A DNA stretch of 64,000 bases from Paramacrobiotus metropolitanus. Its lineage: Eukaryota > Tardigrada > Eutardigrada > Parachela > Macrobiotidae. Below the pieces are notes generated by a model. That model had not been told where the DNA came from and did no database searches. It saw nothing but the letters and a program-made list of their open reading frames with translations. A program made the position numbers and the translations under genes. This document shows positions 39,201-51,892 of this stretch, one piece after another (the stretch's first letter is position 1; every line of letters begins with the position of its first letter). Location of the stretch: contig NW_026570269.1 in assembly GCF_019649055.1 (NCBI RefSeq), forward strand, positions 806,001 to 870,000. Reading direction: 5' to 3'.

Positions 39201-42200
39201 TGATTTGTCAAAAGATCACGCGACTTTACGGCTACGGCTAGCGTTTCCGTTAACTTTGGAATAAAGGTAAAACTTATCACAAAGACATCACGCTCCATTG
39301 GAAAATGCCAAAATAATCGATGTGACGGTGCACCATTCATAAGCTAGTCACGGCATATTGTTTACGCGCCAGACTGCTGCGGTGCGTCGGTAGCGGATGC
39401 ACTTTTTGAGAAGCAAATATGTTGTTGGTATTACTCAGAAGATTTATGCAAATAAAATAATTTGATTTATCCTGCATTCAACACGTGCTCCGTCATACCT
39501 TCTGCGCTATAGTCGGCAATTTCGATTTCCGTTTGAAACGGTTCAATTTCACAAAGCAGTTCCGCCATTACGTGCCCATAAGAGTAAATGTCCGCTTCCC
39601 GGCTTCCTTGATAGATATTGACAGTGTTCCGCAATTGTTCAGGTGCAAACGTAATGAAAACATTATTAGCGGAACTGCGTTGATTGAAATCGGGCTGTGG
39701 ACGCGGCAGGATGTCCAAGCGGAAGTATGCTACTTGCAGAACCAGACGGTTATCAAGGAGACAATTTTCACGGGATAAGGCACCGTGGTATTCTATTGAT
39801 GATCCGTGCAAATATGAAAGAGCCTGTGAAATAAGTATTGCATTGTAAAGTCCATAGGAGCGGCGAAAACGCGCCAATAATTTGCAGCTTGTCTTTTTTA
39901 GAGTTATGACGATCACGCGGAAACATCTAGCCGACATAACTGGATAATGCGATAATGCACAATTATAGTTAATGTAATGTATTCTTGACAAAATTAATTT
40001 TCTGGTGACGCGGTTGTCTTATCGCACATCATTTCATCATCATCATCATCATCATTTTTATAATCACAAAATCGTAATTTATCATGTCAGGACATGGTTT
40101 AGAGTCTAAACGTAATTGGTTCCGGCTTTTATAAAAGGCTTGATTTTTGAGCATATCTGTACACCCTGTCCCATCCGCACTAGATTAGTATTGGTATCGG
40201 TTAAGAAATTCAGTATAATTTTCCTTACATTAGTTAGGTCAGAAATTATGGAATTCTTTATTATTGCATCAACTCTGATGGTCTGTTCGCGCATAATAGT
40301 AGCCACGCTTCCCCTGGATGCGATCTCACAAACCACACCCATCGCCGTATCCATAGGGCAAAAGCCGTAAAATTTTAGCAGATTGCTCGATGTGGCATTC
40401 TTCATCTGTTGGACACACGGAGTCAGCATTTTCTGCAAATACGGTAAGATAGAAGGTTGTATAATATGGAACATTCTGACCTTGAGTATCAACTTTTCAT
40501 CCTGCACAGTGGGATTGAATTTAGCCAACAGGGCACTTTGTGCAACCATAACCGGCGTCCACGATACGTGACTACTGATCTGGGAGATACATGGGAACTG
40601 TGCACGGATGTCATTGTCGACAGGGGTTGTCGATCGCGGCGTTTATCCTATCAGCACAACATACTCGTACCAACATGTGACTGTTATCTGACACATTCAT
40701 TCACACAAGATATGCTACATAATTCTTCATTTATTCTTCTACAGTAGATCTCATGTACCAGGCGATTTTTACCTCGCTTTTTTTAAAAATAGCCACATCA
40801 CGGTGGGCATGCCCATTCATGTGCCCTTCTGGATTGTCGAAAATCAAATCATGGTACGATATATACCAGTGAGAGTCTTTATGGGTATCAGTGGTTTTCC
40901 TGGTGCGTCTGTAAATTGAAAATCCTGTAAAGGTCATTCATCACAACAATATTTTGAGAAGCAGCGTTGAAGGTGATATTAAATAGCAATAGGATTTATA
41001 CAATCATAAGCCGAGACATACAATGCCCATCCTTGTGGTATCCAAAGGTTGCCGGTACTTACTTAGCCATTTACTTCGTACTTACCTAGCAAACCAGATT
41101 AATCCACTTCCGAGAACAATAGCCGCAATCGCAACGCCACAGTAAATGGCAGTTAATTCTTGCTTGGCTGAAATGAATTTTTCTTGCATTATATTGACTA
41201 TAGCGCGTAAACTTATTTACTAACATCGCAAAGATATCTATCAAAAGTCAACAAAGTAAAACATGAATATAGTAAAACAACAGCTTACAAACGTGACAGT
41301 TGTCGCTAATGTGGTCAAATCCACATTCCGGTCTGTTAGGTGGCGGTGAATTACGGTAAACCCAGGTAATATTGTGGACAAGAGATGGCATTAGTTGATT
41401 TCGAATGGTATCATAAGAGAAAACTTCCTAAAAGTATAATACCAACTAGAAAAATCGATCGACGTGAAACTAATAGTGCAGATACACATCAGTTATTAAA
41501 ATGACCAAGATCAATAATTATTTATGACCTTGAAATAAAAGACAGCGGATTGACTACAAAAATGCATATTAAACTCATCTTACATCAAAACCATATGTGA
41601 TGTGATTCATGGCAATCACAACATAGACGTAGAGTTCCCGATCGCCGTGGTCCAGTATAAAATCACCAGTTACTGACGATACTTTTTGCCGTTGCAGTGC
41701 ATGCTCCATAATTTCTCGCCCCTTTCCATCCCGGTCAGAAATTTGCTCCCAGTCGGTATCGGTTTCGTTTATAAACTGTATTATAAAGTACAATTACGAT
41801 CAATTTCGGTTTTTCGGCATTTACATAGTTTTTCAACGACGAATTAGAGTGTGTACGGAAGATAGATGGTACCGGTATATGTAGAGAAAATCAGAAAACA
41901 GCAACTTTATAAGAACCAAATGTATGGAAATCGGGATGTTGCTAACTTAATTGTTTATTGGGCAAAATAAACAACAGATAGGCATCATAAAATTAATTAC
42001 CTTTCCAGCTAATAAGACCGCTGTATGTTCCAAGGCAGTAAATGCACTGACCTAAATCGGATAAGCGCTCAACAGACTAAATATTAATCCTCAATATTTC
42101 ACGTTTAATTAGCTTCAATTTTACTTACCCGCTCGTTCGACCCATAAAAAAATCGATAGTTTTGATAGGCACGATATTTTGTTTCAAGCTCGAAATTGAT

Positions 42201-44894
42201 GAATTCTCCACCTTGCACCGTTTTCGGTGTTACAAAGTATAGTGACTTATAGGCTTCCTGAGCTTCCTGCAAATGAGTCAAGCGTTCATGTTTGCAGATT
42301 TTGTAATACTTTGTATGTAATAATAACTATTTCTAAAAAGCCTTCACCTTCCTTTTTTTTAGTTTTGATTGATAGCTCAAATTGGTAAAGATTCTTACGT
42401 CGTCATGACCATCATTCAATTGCCAACCCATATAACCATACATCGGGTGCTCCATGGGATAAGCTGTGATGTACACCTACACAAAAGGAGCGCTCACGAA
42501 AACGGCTTTCAGGAACTGCAAATGTCCAAATTCTGATTAAACTCAGGCTTTTACTGCGGCAAGGCTGCCCACAGCCAGCCACTTACAAAATTTCCGTTGG
42601 TCATCCCATTTTGATTAGCAGTAACCTAGGCATCACAATTCATAATAATTACACATCTATAATTCATGAAATAATTTATCGGTGAGGAGAGGTGGACAAG
42701 GGAGATTTTTTAAGACTCTAAATTTTTTAAGAGTTTTACAAATTTTTACAGGTTTTTTTATACATTTTTACAACTTTTTAAGAGTTTTACGAGTTTTTCT
42801 TTGAAGACTCTTAATTTTTTATCGGTGAAATTGATTGTGCAACAGTTAAATATTTTGCAGACGAAGAATTTTGTCCCGAAATTGCACTACTTTAATGAGC
42901 CGGTTGGTAGAAAAACAGAATAGATAATTTGCCGGTTAATGAACTATTATTTACTACATGCGTTGAAACCGTTCTATAAAATAATACTTGCCATTATATC
43001 TCGCGTTCGATTCCCATGAGCAAAGATAATTATAACTGGAAAAAATAAAACCACCCAGTGACCTAACGTCCATTTATTATAACTCCGTAATAAGCAATGC
43101 AATAACTTGTACGCACTCCTGCTTTTGGCTGCAGATTTCTTCAGATAATCCAGATAGTCCACAACCAGTGTGCGGCTGCTGTCGAAATGAAAATCTTCGA
43201 CGTTCATATCCGGTTCGACTGCTACTATCTTCCGCACTCCTTCACAGGTCAAAATAAAAAAATCTCCCAAACTGGGATTATCATCACAGATTAGAGTCAC
43301 AGCAGTCCAGTTGAACCGCCTAAGAAATTGCAGCATGACGACGCTGATAGTTCGTTGTTGATAAACCAGGAGCCGCAACATTGTAGGAAAACGTAATGGA
43401 TCACTCAAATAATCACTCGACCCTCCACTGTAATTAAATGGCATCATGTTTTTCCGGCATGATAATAATTGACGAGTTAATATTCTAGTTTCTACTACCA
43501 TTAATGAGATGTTAAAGAGAAATCATGTCATACTACTCTACAAGGTGCAATTTTAATTATATAGCACTGCGGCACGTTATAGTTAGGAATTAAAGTTGCC
43601 TTTAATATCGAACGATCGGTTCAAAACAAAGAGAGCATGTATCTAATTATTTCTTTGCATTATTTAAACTTGCTTTCATGGCACATGGCCAACGTGCCTT
43701 CCTGTGAAAGGGCAATTTGCGTAAGAAACGCTTGAATTCTTGTAATATTTGCTTTAGTAGTAAATTGCACTGCTCTAATACGGTCACGTTTCTTGCGCAA
43801 CGTCATAACTGATACGTAGTTTGTTAGTCATGATGTTTGTAGGAAGAAACCGTGCAACTTGACGTTTATTGGCAGGTGTGCGTTAGCGACGGAAGTGGTA
43901 CTGTACCATTATGATTACTCTCCTGTCTCTACCGGTTTGACTACCTACATTGCTTTGTAATCGGATATGAAGTTTAGAGGACTTTCGAACGGACCTGCTG
44001 AAATAAATTTTCTTTCCTCCAGGACTTAAGGGAATATGTGTAAATGGTTACCATGAACGGAACTGTCGCTGTATTTATTGTCAGAATTAATTTTCGGGTG
44101 ATACGGAATGTAAATTCTACCGCTCTGCTAGATGATCTTGAACGACCTTCAATGCATTCTGCAATTTCCTGTAACAGCTTACCTCGAAATTAAGGGAAGG
44201 TTCAATTCTGAAATAAACAATTTATAATGATGAAATCATTAATATCTTTTGTAAAATAATCAGACGTAAATTAAGGGAATTGCACAATTCTTATGGTCTT
44301 CAGTTTTTAGTGCTAAAGGCATTAGTAAATCTCCAAAGCTATTTGTTGGATTAATTTGTTTATGTGTTGTCGAGCGCGTCGCAGCTGCGCAGACATACCT
44401 CGGGCAAGATCTCCGATCCAGCGGAGAGCAGTACTGCATGCTAAAAGACATGATACCAGTGAATTGGAGAAACATTTGAAGGATTTCGCGCTAGACATTG
44501 ACGCAGACGCTATGCAAATCCCTGCCTGACACGTACCGGCACTTGACAATACGGTCACCCCCGCCGGCAACTTTTCAGCTTCCCGCTGGTGACTTTTATT
44601 GCGGATATATTGATACAAGTCATCCACCACAATATCCTCTAAATCATTGCATGTCCTTACGGATGGACTAATGAAATTGACCTTTTCAAAGTAAAATCTG
44701 GGGTATAAAACATTCAGTTGCTCAATGGCCATATCCGTAACTGGCCCGTAATAATCATAGCTGGAGGCAAGGGATGCATAAGGCATAAGGCAGACAAAGG
44801 TCACGTTAATCACAGAACCGCCGAGGGCGCCGCTGATAATCATACAGACCAAAACAAAGTTTCTAATAAATATTAAAAAATTTTCCGTTGTCAT
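36207..44894 (-). CDS. receptor-type guanylate cyclase, degenerate metal site
   Basis: Multi-exon single-pass receptor. Pieces on the minus strand: signal peptide and start of an ANF-receptor-type ligand domain (about 44386-44894), more ligand domain (about 43000-43500, 42400-42480, 42129-42270, 41580-41790, 41295-41427 with PPPNRPECGFD), transmembrane helix (about 41087-41165), juxtamembrane segment with HWYISYHDLIF (40740-40930), kinase-homology domain (40106-40600 and 39460-39830, with LSYLHGSSIEYHGALSRENC), kinase end plus dimerisation helix (38514-38833), and cyclase exons 37867-38086, 37177-37409, 36804-36853, 36643-36737 and 36207-36461. This is the membrane cGMP-synthase architecture. 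The cyclase domain keeps VYKVETISDSYM, MPRYCL and FGDTINTASRM, but the first metal-binding motif (normally FSDIVGFT) reads TVGFTALENFG, with Ala where Asp is expected. Activity is therefore doubtful. Several ligand-domain exon ends are approximate. Confidence 0.88.
38197..38320. repeat. pentanucleotide microsatellite (CATAA)24
   Basis: Twenty-four perfect CATAA units (38201-38320) preceded by AATAA, in the guanylate cyclase intron between the kinase-homology end and the first cyclase exon. The long perfect array suggests recent slippage and length variation among individuals. Confidence 0.97.
42704..42820. repeat. degenerate T-rich repeat in a guanylate cyclase intron
   Basis: The element TTTTTAAGAGTTTTAC occurs twice with related AAGACTCT and GAAGACTCTTAA variants, making an imperfect internally repeated T-rich stretch. 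It resembles slippage-derived sequence rather than a gene. Confidence 0.5.
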
Positions 44895-46594
44895 AATGTG
44901 CGATGATAGTAATGCCGATAATCAACATTCGCATACTGAAAAAAAGGTGATCGCAAATCGAGGATATGATTGGCATTACAGAGGATTAGCAATTAAAAGG
45001 AACCGGCTTCGGCATTAACCCACAAATAAATGGACAGTTGAATGGAAAAAAGAGTTGAAAAAGTCCCGTAAGCGATTACGGTTCCACATGCTTTCCGTGA
45101 CCGGTGTAGTGAGAAGTGTTTACTCCTCTCCAGGTATATGTAGGCTTCAGGAGGTAAGATTACGTGCAGGTGAAATGTAGACTTCTCCACTAGAAACCGA
45201 CAACCGAGCTACCTGTGCACTATACGTACTGCGCAATAAATTATTCGTCAATTAGCCGAACTCTGTTGCAGCATCGTTCCTAATCATTCTTAAGAGCTCT
45301 TGTTGGGAGATTTCGATTGCTGAGTGGTATTTGTGACAAGGAACACGCAACCTTGGCAAAGACGAAACAGGAGGCGCAAAACAATCCTTACTGTGATCCT
45401 ACGTACTTGTACAACTGAACGCCCAAACTAATACTATCGATTGATTGCATCGACGAGCATCCATAATATACTTCTATACAATTGTACGTGTTACCTTGAT
45501 GCCTTACCCGGACTGATCAAATCCTGTACATAGGCTCGTATAGCAGCATGGACGCAGTACAGCGCCACATTTTGCGGCATTGTAGGTTTTTAAGTGCTGA
45601 GAAAGCAAAAAAGGAAACCATTTTAAATTAAATAGAACAAAGTCCAGTATCCACAATTTCGAGAACCATACTCTGAGAAAAAATTTCAGCGCCGACAGAT
45701 AGGTGGCATTACGTTTAGGGCCAAGTTTGAAAGAGAAAATTCAGACCAAAATTAATGAACAGAAGTACTATGAGCTGAGTGACGTATTATGTTGGATAAC
45801 AACTGCTTTTGAAAACTGGCGATTGACCTTGCAGTTTGCATTCTGACCCTCACATATTTATTTGAATCTTGCTCTGATCGTTTAAATTAGGAAACCCTGA
45901 CGTTCTGAACTAGCTGGCTCCATGACAGACATCAAATTTTGCTTTATAATAGCATTATATTTTTGCAAATCAAGAGTTGCTGTAGCACACAGATGACATC
46001 ACGTTGATATCACCGCGTGAGACAACGGCTACTACTTGTGTGTGCCGAATCCCCGACGCCCCCCATAAATGGTCGTACTGTAGTATCAAGGAGATAACTA
46101 TCAGGCGACACCTACCCAACTTCGTTGGCTGTGTTTCATTAATTAAAAATTATTAGAGACCTAATAATCTACAAATCAGATTACTGCCATGCACTGAGAC
46201 TGGAGCTCACATACGCTACTTGCGCAAAATAGATTAGGGTAAACGTTCGATCATTGTATTGCTACTTTTCTGCATTATCTTATCTGAAATGATAAAAATT
46301 TGTGTGCGCGCAAGGTTACTGCGCCATTTCTGAAATCTTCAAACTGTAACATTCGTCAAAAATGACCTGTAAAATTGTGATTTAATTTTCCTCTTTTAAT
46401 TCAAAACGTTAACACATTACGCTGGTATATGTCTGCAGACCGCACTACATTATAAAGTACGGTTGGTGAGGTGCTTTTGTAGTCAGCTTGAGTCTATAAG
46501 TGCTTCATATTCTGACACACAAGGGCACGTGTACCACGGCACGTGCACGTTGCTGTGGAATAAGTTTATTTTGTTATGGTTAGTCAAATTCAAA
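44895..46594. other. divergent spacer, guanylate cyclase / Hsp70-RhoGEF
   Basis: About 1.7 kb between two head-to-head genes, so it should hold both promoters. No coding region, repeat family or clear heat-shock element could be supported by eye. Confidence 0.45.
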
Positions 46595-49500
46595 ATGGGA
46601 TCTGACGCGCCGTACTGCTTGGCCATCGATATTGGCAGTTCCAGCATCAAAGCGGCTGCGGTGTATGACGGCGGCAGTTTTCGAAACTTTGAAATCGGAT
46701 TCAACAACAATCCCACCGAGTTTCCGACGTATTTAGCAGTCACTCATTCTGGCGCTGTCCTCATTGGCGAAGAGGCGAAAGACCATTCCACAATTGAACC
46801 TCATGAAACTTTGACCAATATTAAATACCTGTTCAACCGTAAACTGGAAAGGATGACCCTTCCGTTTCCGGTTGACAGGTGTGGCGGTCAAGTCAGTGTA
46901 CGCGTGCAACATCACAACCAACGACTGAATGTGCCGGCGCACGCCATATACGGCGCCTTTCTGGCAGCGGCAAAAGAGCGCGTCGAAGCCATCCTGGATC
47001 AACAGTGCTTAACCGCGGTGGTGACTATTCCTTCCGATTTTTCAAACGAACAAAAAATAGCCGTGGAAGGTGCTTCACGGTTAGCGGGATTTACGCAGGT
47101 GGAAACCATGAACGAAGTCATTGCGGCCGCTAGTTATTTCTACCATATGCGCAACCTGCAGAACGAACAGTTTGTAATTGTCTGCAATTTCGGGGCATCC
47201 TCGTCGGAAATAGCTCTGGTTCAGATCTGTAATAACAACGATTTTGCTGTCCTGCGACGACAGACCTTGCTGGATATTACCGGCGACGCACTGGACGAAA
47301 AATTATTAATGCACTGCTTGCGATCCATGAACACTAGTGCCATACACTCAGATAGAAGCAGTGCAGAATCTTTAAAACAGAATTTGAGGTTACAATGCGA
47401 AGCAGCCAGAATTTCACTGAGCAACAAAAGGGAAGCATCCGTGGACGTTGGTAGTGTAATGGGCACGGAGAGCTCTTCCAACGTACCAGTGGATCGTGAA
47501 TTCTTCGAGAGCATGTCGGATTTGTGGACGGCCTTGAGAAACACTTTAAGAGACATATTGCAGCTGGCGGTGTCGAAAACGAAACGACCTATCCATATCA
47601 TCTTAACCGGTGGTGTCAGTCGGACGCCAAAGATTAGAAGTGTTATTGAGGAATGTTCTCAAGGCATGAACGTGCAGATAACAACTAACGTGAACCTGTG
47701 TAATAATGCGGTCGTGTACGGTGGCGCTCTGCGGGCAAAAGCGGCTTTCCCGGAAGAATTTTGTTATAGCGTAAATCGAGGACCGGAAGAACTCAATCTC
47801 CAAGATCGAATCTGGAGAACTCTCGAATCCGCACCTCTTGCACCGGAGTCCGGCTTCGGGGGTTTGGAACAGCTGAGTCCGACACCATCTCGTCGGTCTG
47901 GTGTTTCCAGTCGAAGCACATCGTCAAACAATACCAGTTCCAGTTCAATATCCAGGGCCTCCCAACAGCCTGATATTTTCCGGTTTATTGGAAACGAATT
48001 ACTGACTACAGAACGAAAATATGTCCAAGATTTATATTTCATAGTTTCCGTAAGTTTTCGAAGAAGTCACGCTGCAATAGGGTTTATTGTCAGTACCATA
48101 ATGAAAGCTAATAGTCATCTTTTAGGAATGCATGCCGTACTTTCAACAGAATGAGCTGCTTGCTCCCTCTGTTATTGGAAGGCGACACTTGATTTTTGCA
48201 AATTTGGAAGACATTTATCTTTTTCATCGCATATTCTTAACGGACATGGAATCCTGCGAACTTACTCCTTCCACCATTGGACATCTTTTTTGTCGATATG
48301 TAAGCCTTCGCCTAACGGATTATGTAAAGTTGGAATTTGTTTTACAACTTATACTAGTTTTAAGAATTCCAAGTATGGTATTCCTAGAGTTCTGTTTTAG
48401 CTTTCAAAAGTGCGTTCTAATTGCCATTTAACTGTATGCGTCTTATTTGTACTGCGGGCTCGGTAACGACATTCCGAAAATTTTAGCATTTTCCATACTA
48501 GTAGTACTAGTACTGCAGTCTGACAAAGTGATATTCCAGGAACAAGAATTTGAGAAGCATGCGCTATTCTGTCGAAAACAAGCAGAATCTACCCGGAAAG
48601 GATTGATTGCGGCGGCGAATCGGTTCTTCGAGGTACTTACACTGAAACGGAGGCAGACAGATTGTCCACATGTTGTATTTGTTATGACCTTTGGGAATGT
48701 ATCGTAAATACGAATTTGCAGTCGCGTAAACAGAAAGCGATGTGGGTACAGTACTCATAAGTCATAGTTGTGTTGTCAATTCAGGAACTGTATGGTTAAT
48801 TCAATCTAACCTGGTTAGCTAACCAAGTACGAAATCGGAATTATTTTTTAGTTTTTTTAAGTTGCATGTGAAATTTTCATACTTTTTACAGGACCAGAAA
48901 TTCGTTTTCTCACGAGAGGATGGCGGGTTAGGCACATGTTTAACAAAACCTTTTCAACGGTTGGTGAAGTATAAAGAGTTTCTCAAAAGGCTGATTACAA
49001 AATGTCTTGAAGCTGGGCTCAATGAGGATCTTCCTGTATTACAAGTACGTAGGCGATACTAAAAACCATTTCAGCCTGTGTATCCAAGACTGTACTGATA
49101 ATTGAAATGGTGAATAAAGAATAACAAACCATGTTATTGAATTTTGTATTGAGTAGGCGGCTTTGGAGAAAATGGAATTCTTTTTGCACCATGGAGACGA
49201 TCTCGCTCATCAAGATTTAATTGTGGATCATGCCGGTGTTGCCCTTAATCAGCAAGGAAGGCTCTTGCGCCAAAATGAAATGTTAGTAGTGGTCGGTCGC
49301 CGAAGCCGGCTTATGCAGCGGCCGCGGCGCCGAGTAGTGTTTCTTTTCGAAAACATGATCATCCTTACAAAATGGAAAGCCGGCAATGAGGACAGGTGTT
49401 TGAAATACAAAAGACATATCAGAGTAAGTCAAGCTGGCTTCCGCTGATAAAAGCCAAACAATGCTTGTGAACGTCTAACGCAGTTGGGGTACAGGCTGCA

Positions 49501-49819
49501 CAGCATAATTAGTTCGTTCGCTAAGTCTGGCTTTTAATTGGCAAAATAATTTTACATACCGTTTTTCACTTTTCAGACTGATGAGATCGGTTTAGTGGAG
49601 GATCCGAACGCATCGAACGCATCGGTCTTTCAAGTTTTCATTCGAACCACTCGAGATGAAAACATTTTCGAGTGCGAAGCGAAAGACGAAGAAACAAAAC
49701 GCTCATGGGTGAAGGATATTAGAAGGATCTTAGAAATACAAGCCACCCACCATGCGCCACAGAGACTCCAAAGAAGGCCAGTTCCCAAGTTAATAGGTTG
49801 GCTCCCCAAATTTTCATAA
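46595..49819 (+). CDS. Hsp70-ATPase / DH-PH (RhoGEF) fusion protein
   Basis: Exons 46595-48049, 48126-48299, 48519-48632, 48892-49044, 49157-49423 and 49577-49819 join in phase 0 at every junction to about 801 residues. Residues 1-385 form an Hsp70/actin-type ATPase domain: phosphate-1 loop AIDIGSSSIKAA, VVTIPSDFSNEQK, adenosine motif LTGGVSRTPKIR. The phosphate-2 loop is degenerate (NFGASSSEIA instead of DLGGGT). There is no substrate-binding domain; a Ser-rich linker (386-460) leads in the same uninterrupted exon into a Dbl-homology domain (GNELLTTERKYVQDL, IFANLEDIYLFHRIFL, CLTKPFQRLVKYKEFLKRLI), then a PH domain with RRRVVFLFENMIILTKWK. DH-PH modules exchange GDP for GTP on Rho GTPases. 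Start chosen as the ATG directly before the ATPase domain. The end may extend through exons near 50039-50409. Confidence 0.85.
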
Positions 49820-50038
49820 TTTACGAACTTTTCAAGCATCGGAGCGCGTCATACTGTATACTACTGCTTAGGAATTCAAATTACTTGCATTCTGAAAGTA
49901 CGGCTTCCAGTGACCTTTAAGACAGATCTGTCAGAACAAACTAACAGTAAAGTATATAACTGCGCTGTAATTTAAAGGTTGCTGGATTACCCATATTCTG
50001 AATAGGCTAAACGTAACACAATGTTTTCTTCGTAGACC

Positions 50039-50409
50039 GCGCCAATACAATTCATGTGACGAATTTTCCACGTGAGGATTATAACAATGGGAGTGATGAC
50101 CACCTGACCCTATACTATACCAACCGGCACGCCATGGGCCTAATAATCGTGGTTCACTTACTCTACCAGGTAAAAATTTTTGTAAAATTGTGTAGATGTC
50201 GCTGCTGAGACTTTGGTATTAATTCGTGTTTTCCTGATTTTCAGATGATGTGCGTACTGAACTGCAACAACGATTGCAACACCAAGGTCAAGATCGTAAC
50301 GCACGAAATCGCTATTTCGAAGTTTAGCAGCACATATCTTTTGCGCACAGTAGGTGTCCTCTGTACGCGCCTATACAATGACTTCTGTTTTTTGTACTCG
50401 TTGATCTAG
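50039..50409 (+). CDS. candidate 3' exons of the Hsp70-RhoGEF gene
   Basis: Two open blocks (about 50039-50169 and 50245-50409) are flanked by acceptor-like (cttcgtag, tttcag) and donor-like (gtaaaa) sites. If the previous exon is spliced after PVPKLI at a weak donor (gttggc), the frame continues through DRANTIHVTNFPRED and NRHAMGLIIVVHLLYQ to a Cys-containing end and a TAG at 50407. No family is recognised. They could equally be non-coding, with the fusion gene ending at 49819. Confidence 0.3.
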
Positions 50410-50746
50410 GACTGCATTGTATAACTACCGTAATTTGATATTGAAACTAGCAGCGTTGATGTGATATTAATTTTTGCTTTTAATGAACCGAAGTTTCGAT
50501 GTTTTGTCACAGTAAGTGAGGTAAAACATTTGCTATGTCTTATAGTTAATCAGAGTTGTTCTGTGAACAATTGTATTCTGTGCTATCTGAAATTTTTGAT
50601 AGCAAAACAAAAATAAAAAGCGACTGAGAAAAAAACGATTAAGGATTGGAAAAAGGATTGCAACCATGCTTTGCACTGCGAAATTCTGTCATCTTGTATG
50701 CTCCATAATGCCTCCATTTAAACTGAATTCTATTTATTTAGGAAAT

Positions 50747-51288
50747 AGCTATTCTCACCACCCTGGCACCTCCTTTTGGCTGTTCTCATGACCTTTCACC
50801 ACCTTTTGGCTGTTCGCACCCCTTTTTAAAAATGTTTTTACACCACCTTTTGACTAATGCCACCGCGTTTGCACAACTCTTTTGGCTATCCTCAGATTTT
50901 TATTACATTTTTTACACAGTGAGTTTTTTACACATAAAACACTTCGTGACAGATTATCAGAGCTTGCCATTAGCGGGGCATTTTCTTTACGGTTGGGGCC
51001 ACCGCCGACCGGAAACTTTTATGTAAATCTGCTAGTGCTTATCAATACCGGCAAATATTAGCGGGTTTACTTATACCGGTTTCCAAAGGTCGTGAACGTA
51101 TAATATGTTATACAAAATTAATATATAATTTTACTCTCACTTCTAAAAAAGAAAGATTTCCGTAGCAACTTAAGGTAAGTATCTTAAAGCATAATAATAA
51201 ATATATAAGGAGGCGGGAACAGTCGAAAGGAGGTGGGAAAAGTTTGTAAGAATAGCCAAAAGGTGGTGCGAAGTGGTGGGAATAGCCA
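50747..51288. mobile_element. MITE-like imperfect inverted repeat
   Basis: The left arm (about 50747-50830) and right arm (about 51207-51288) are imperfect reverse complements of about 80 bp. They share CACCACCTTTTGGCTRTTC-like blocks; the left side carries further partial copies to about 50890. Nothing coding lies between the arms. The arrangement suggests a non-autonomous DNA transposon or other foldback element. Target-site duplications could not be defined with confidence. Confidence 0.5.
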
Positions 51289-51892
51289 CACCCATTTATT
51301 TAAGTCGCGACGTATGCCGTGAATGGGACAGTTGTAACCACTTGAAAAATAAATACAGAGATATACGTGTGTGCCTGTATATATAGAATGTTCTTGTAGT
51401 TTGGTTTTTCAAGGAAACGTAAAATATTGGATGATTGTTGAAGTTAATACTGACAACATTATTAAAGGCATGATTTGATATTAATAATGCTACCGTACGT
51501 TGACTCAACTAGCCGCCATTAATTGCGCCAGTTTCTCCACTCAGCGCAATTCAGAATTATTATTAACTGGAAAATTTTAACCGCTTTAAACCTTTTGCGG
51601 GAATGTTGTATTCTGAAACTAATCAAAGAAAAGGCTAAAAGGCAAAGTTCCGGTATTTTCGCTAAATTCTGTAAGATAAGTAGATGAGCTGTCGGCGAAA
51701 GCCTTGATAGGTTATCAATTGTTTCACAGTTAACACGTAGATACTGCGTCGTGTGCGACGCATTAAATGTTCGAAGAAGCTTGTACATAAAATTCAAGGC
51801 TCAGTTTTTATCCAACGAACCTAAGTTACGTGATATTTTTATGTATTTCTGCATCGGGTTGTGCTGAAAGTAGTTGTGTAAATTTAGTAAGG

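Noticed and set aside
42985-43020. tRNA T-loop-like GTTCGATTCC
   Set aside because: No cloverleaf can be built around it, and it lies beside a guanylate cyclase exon.
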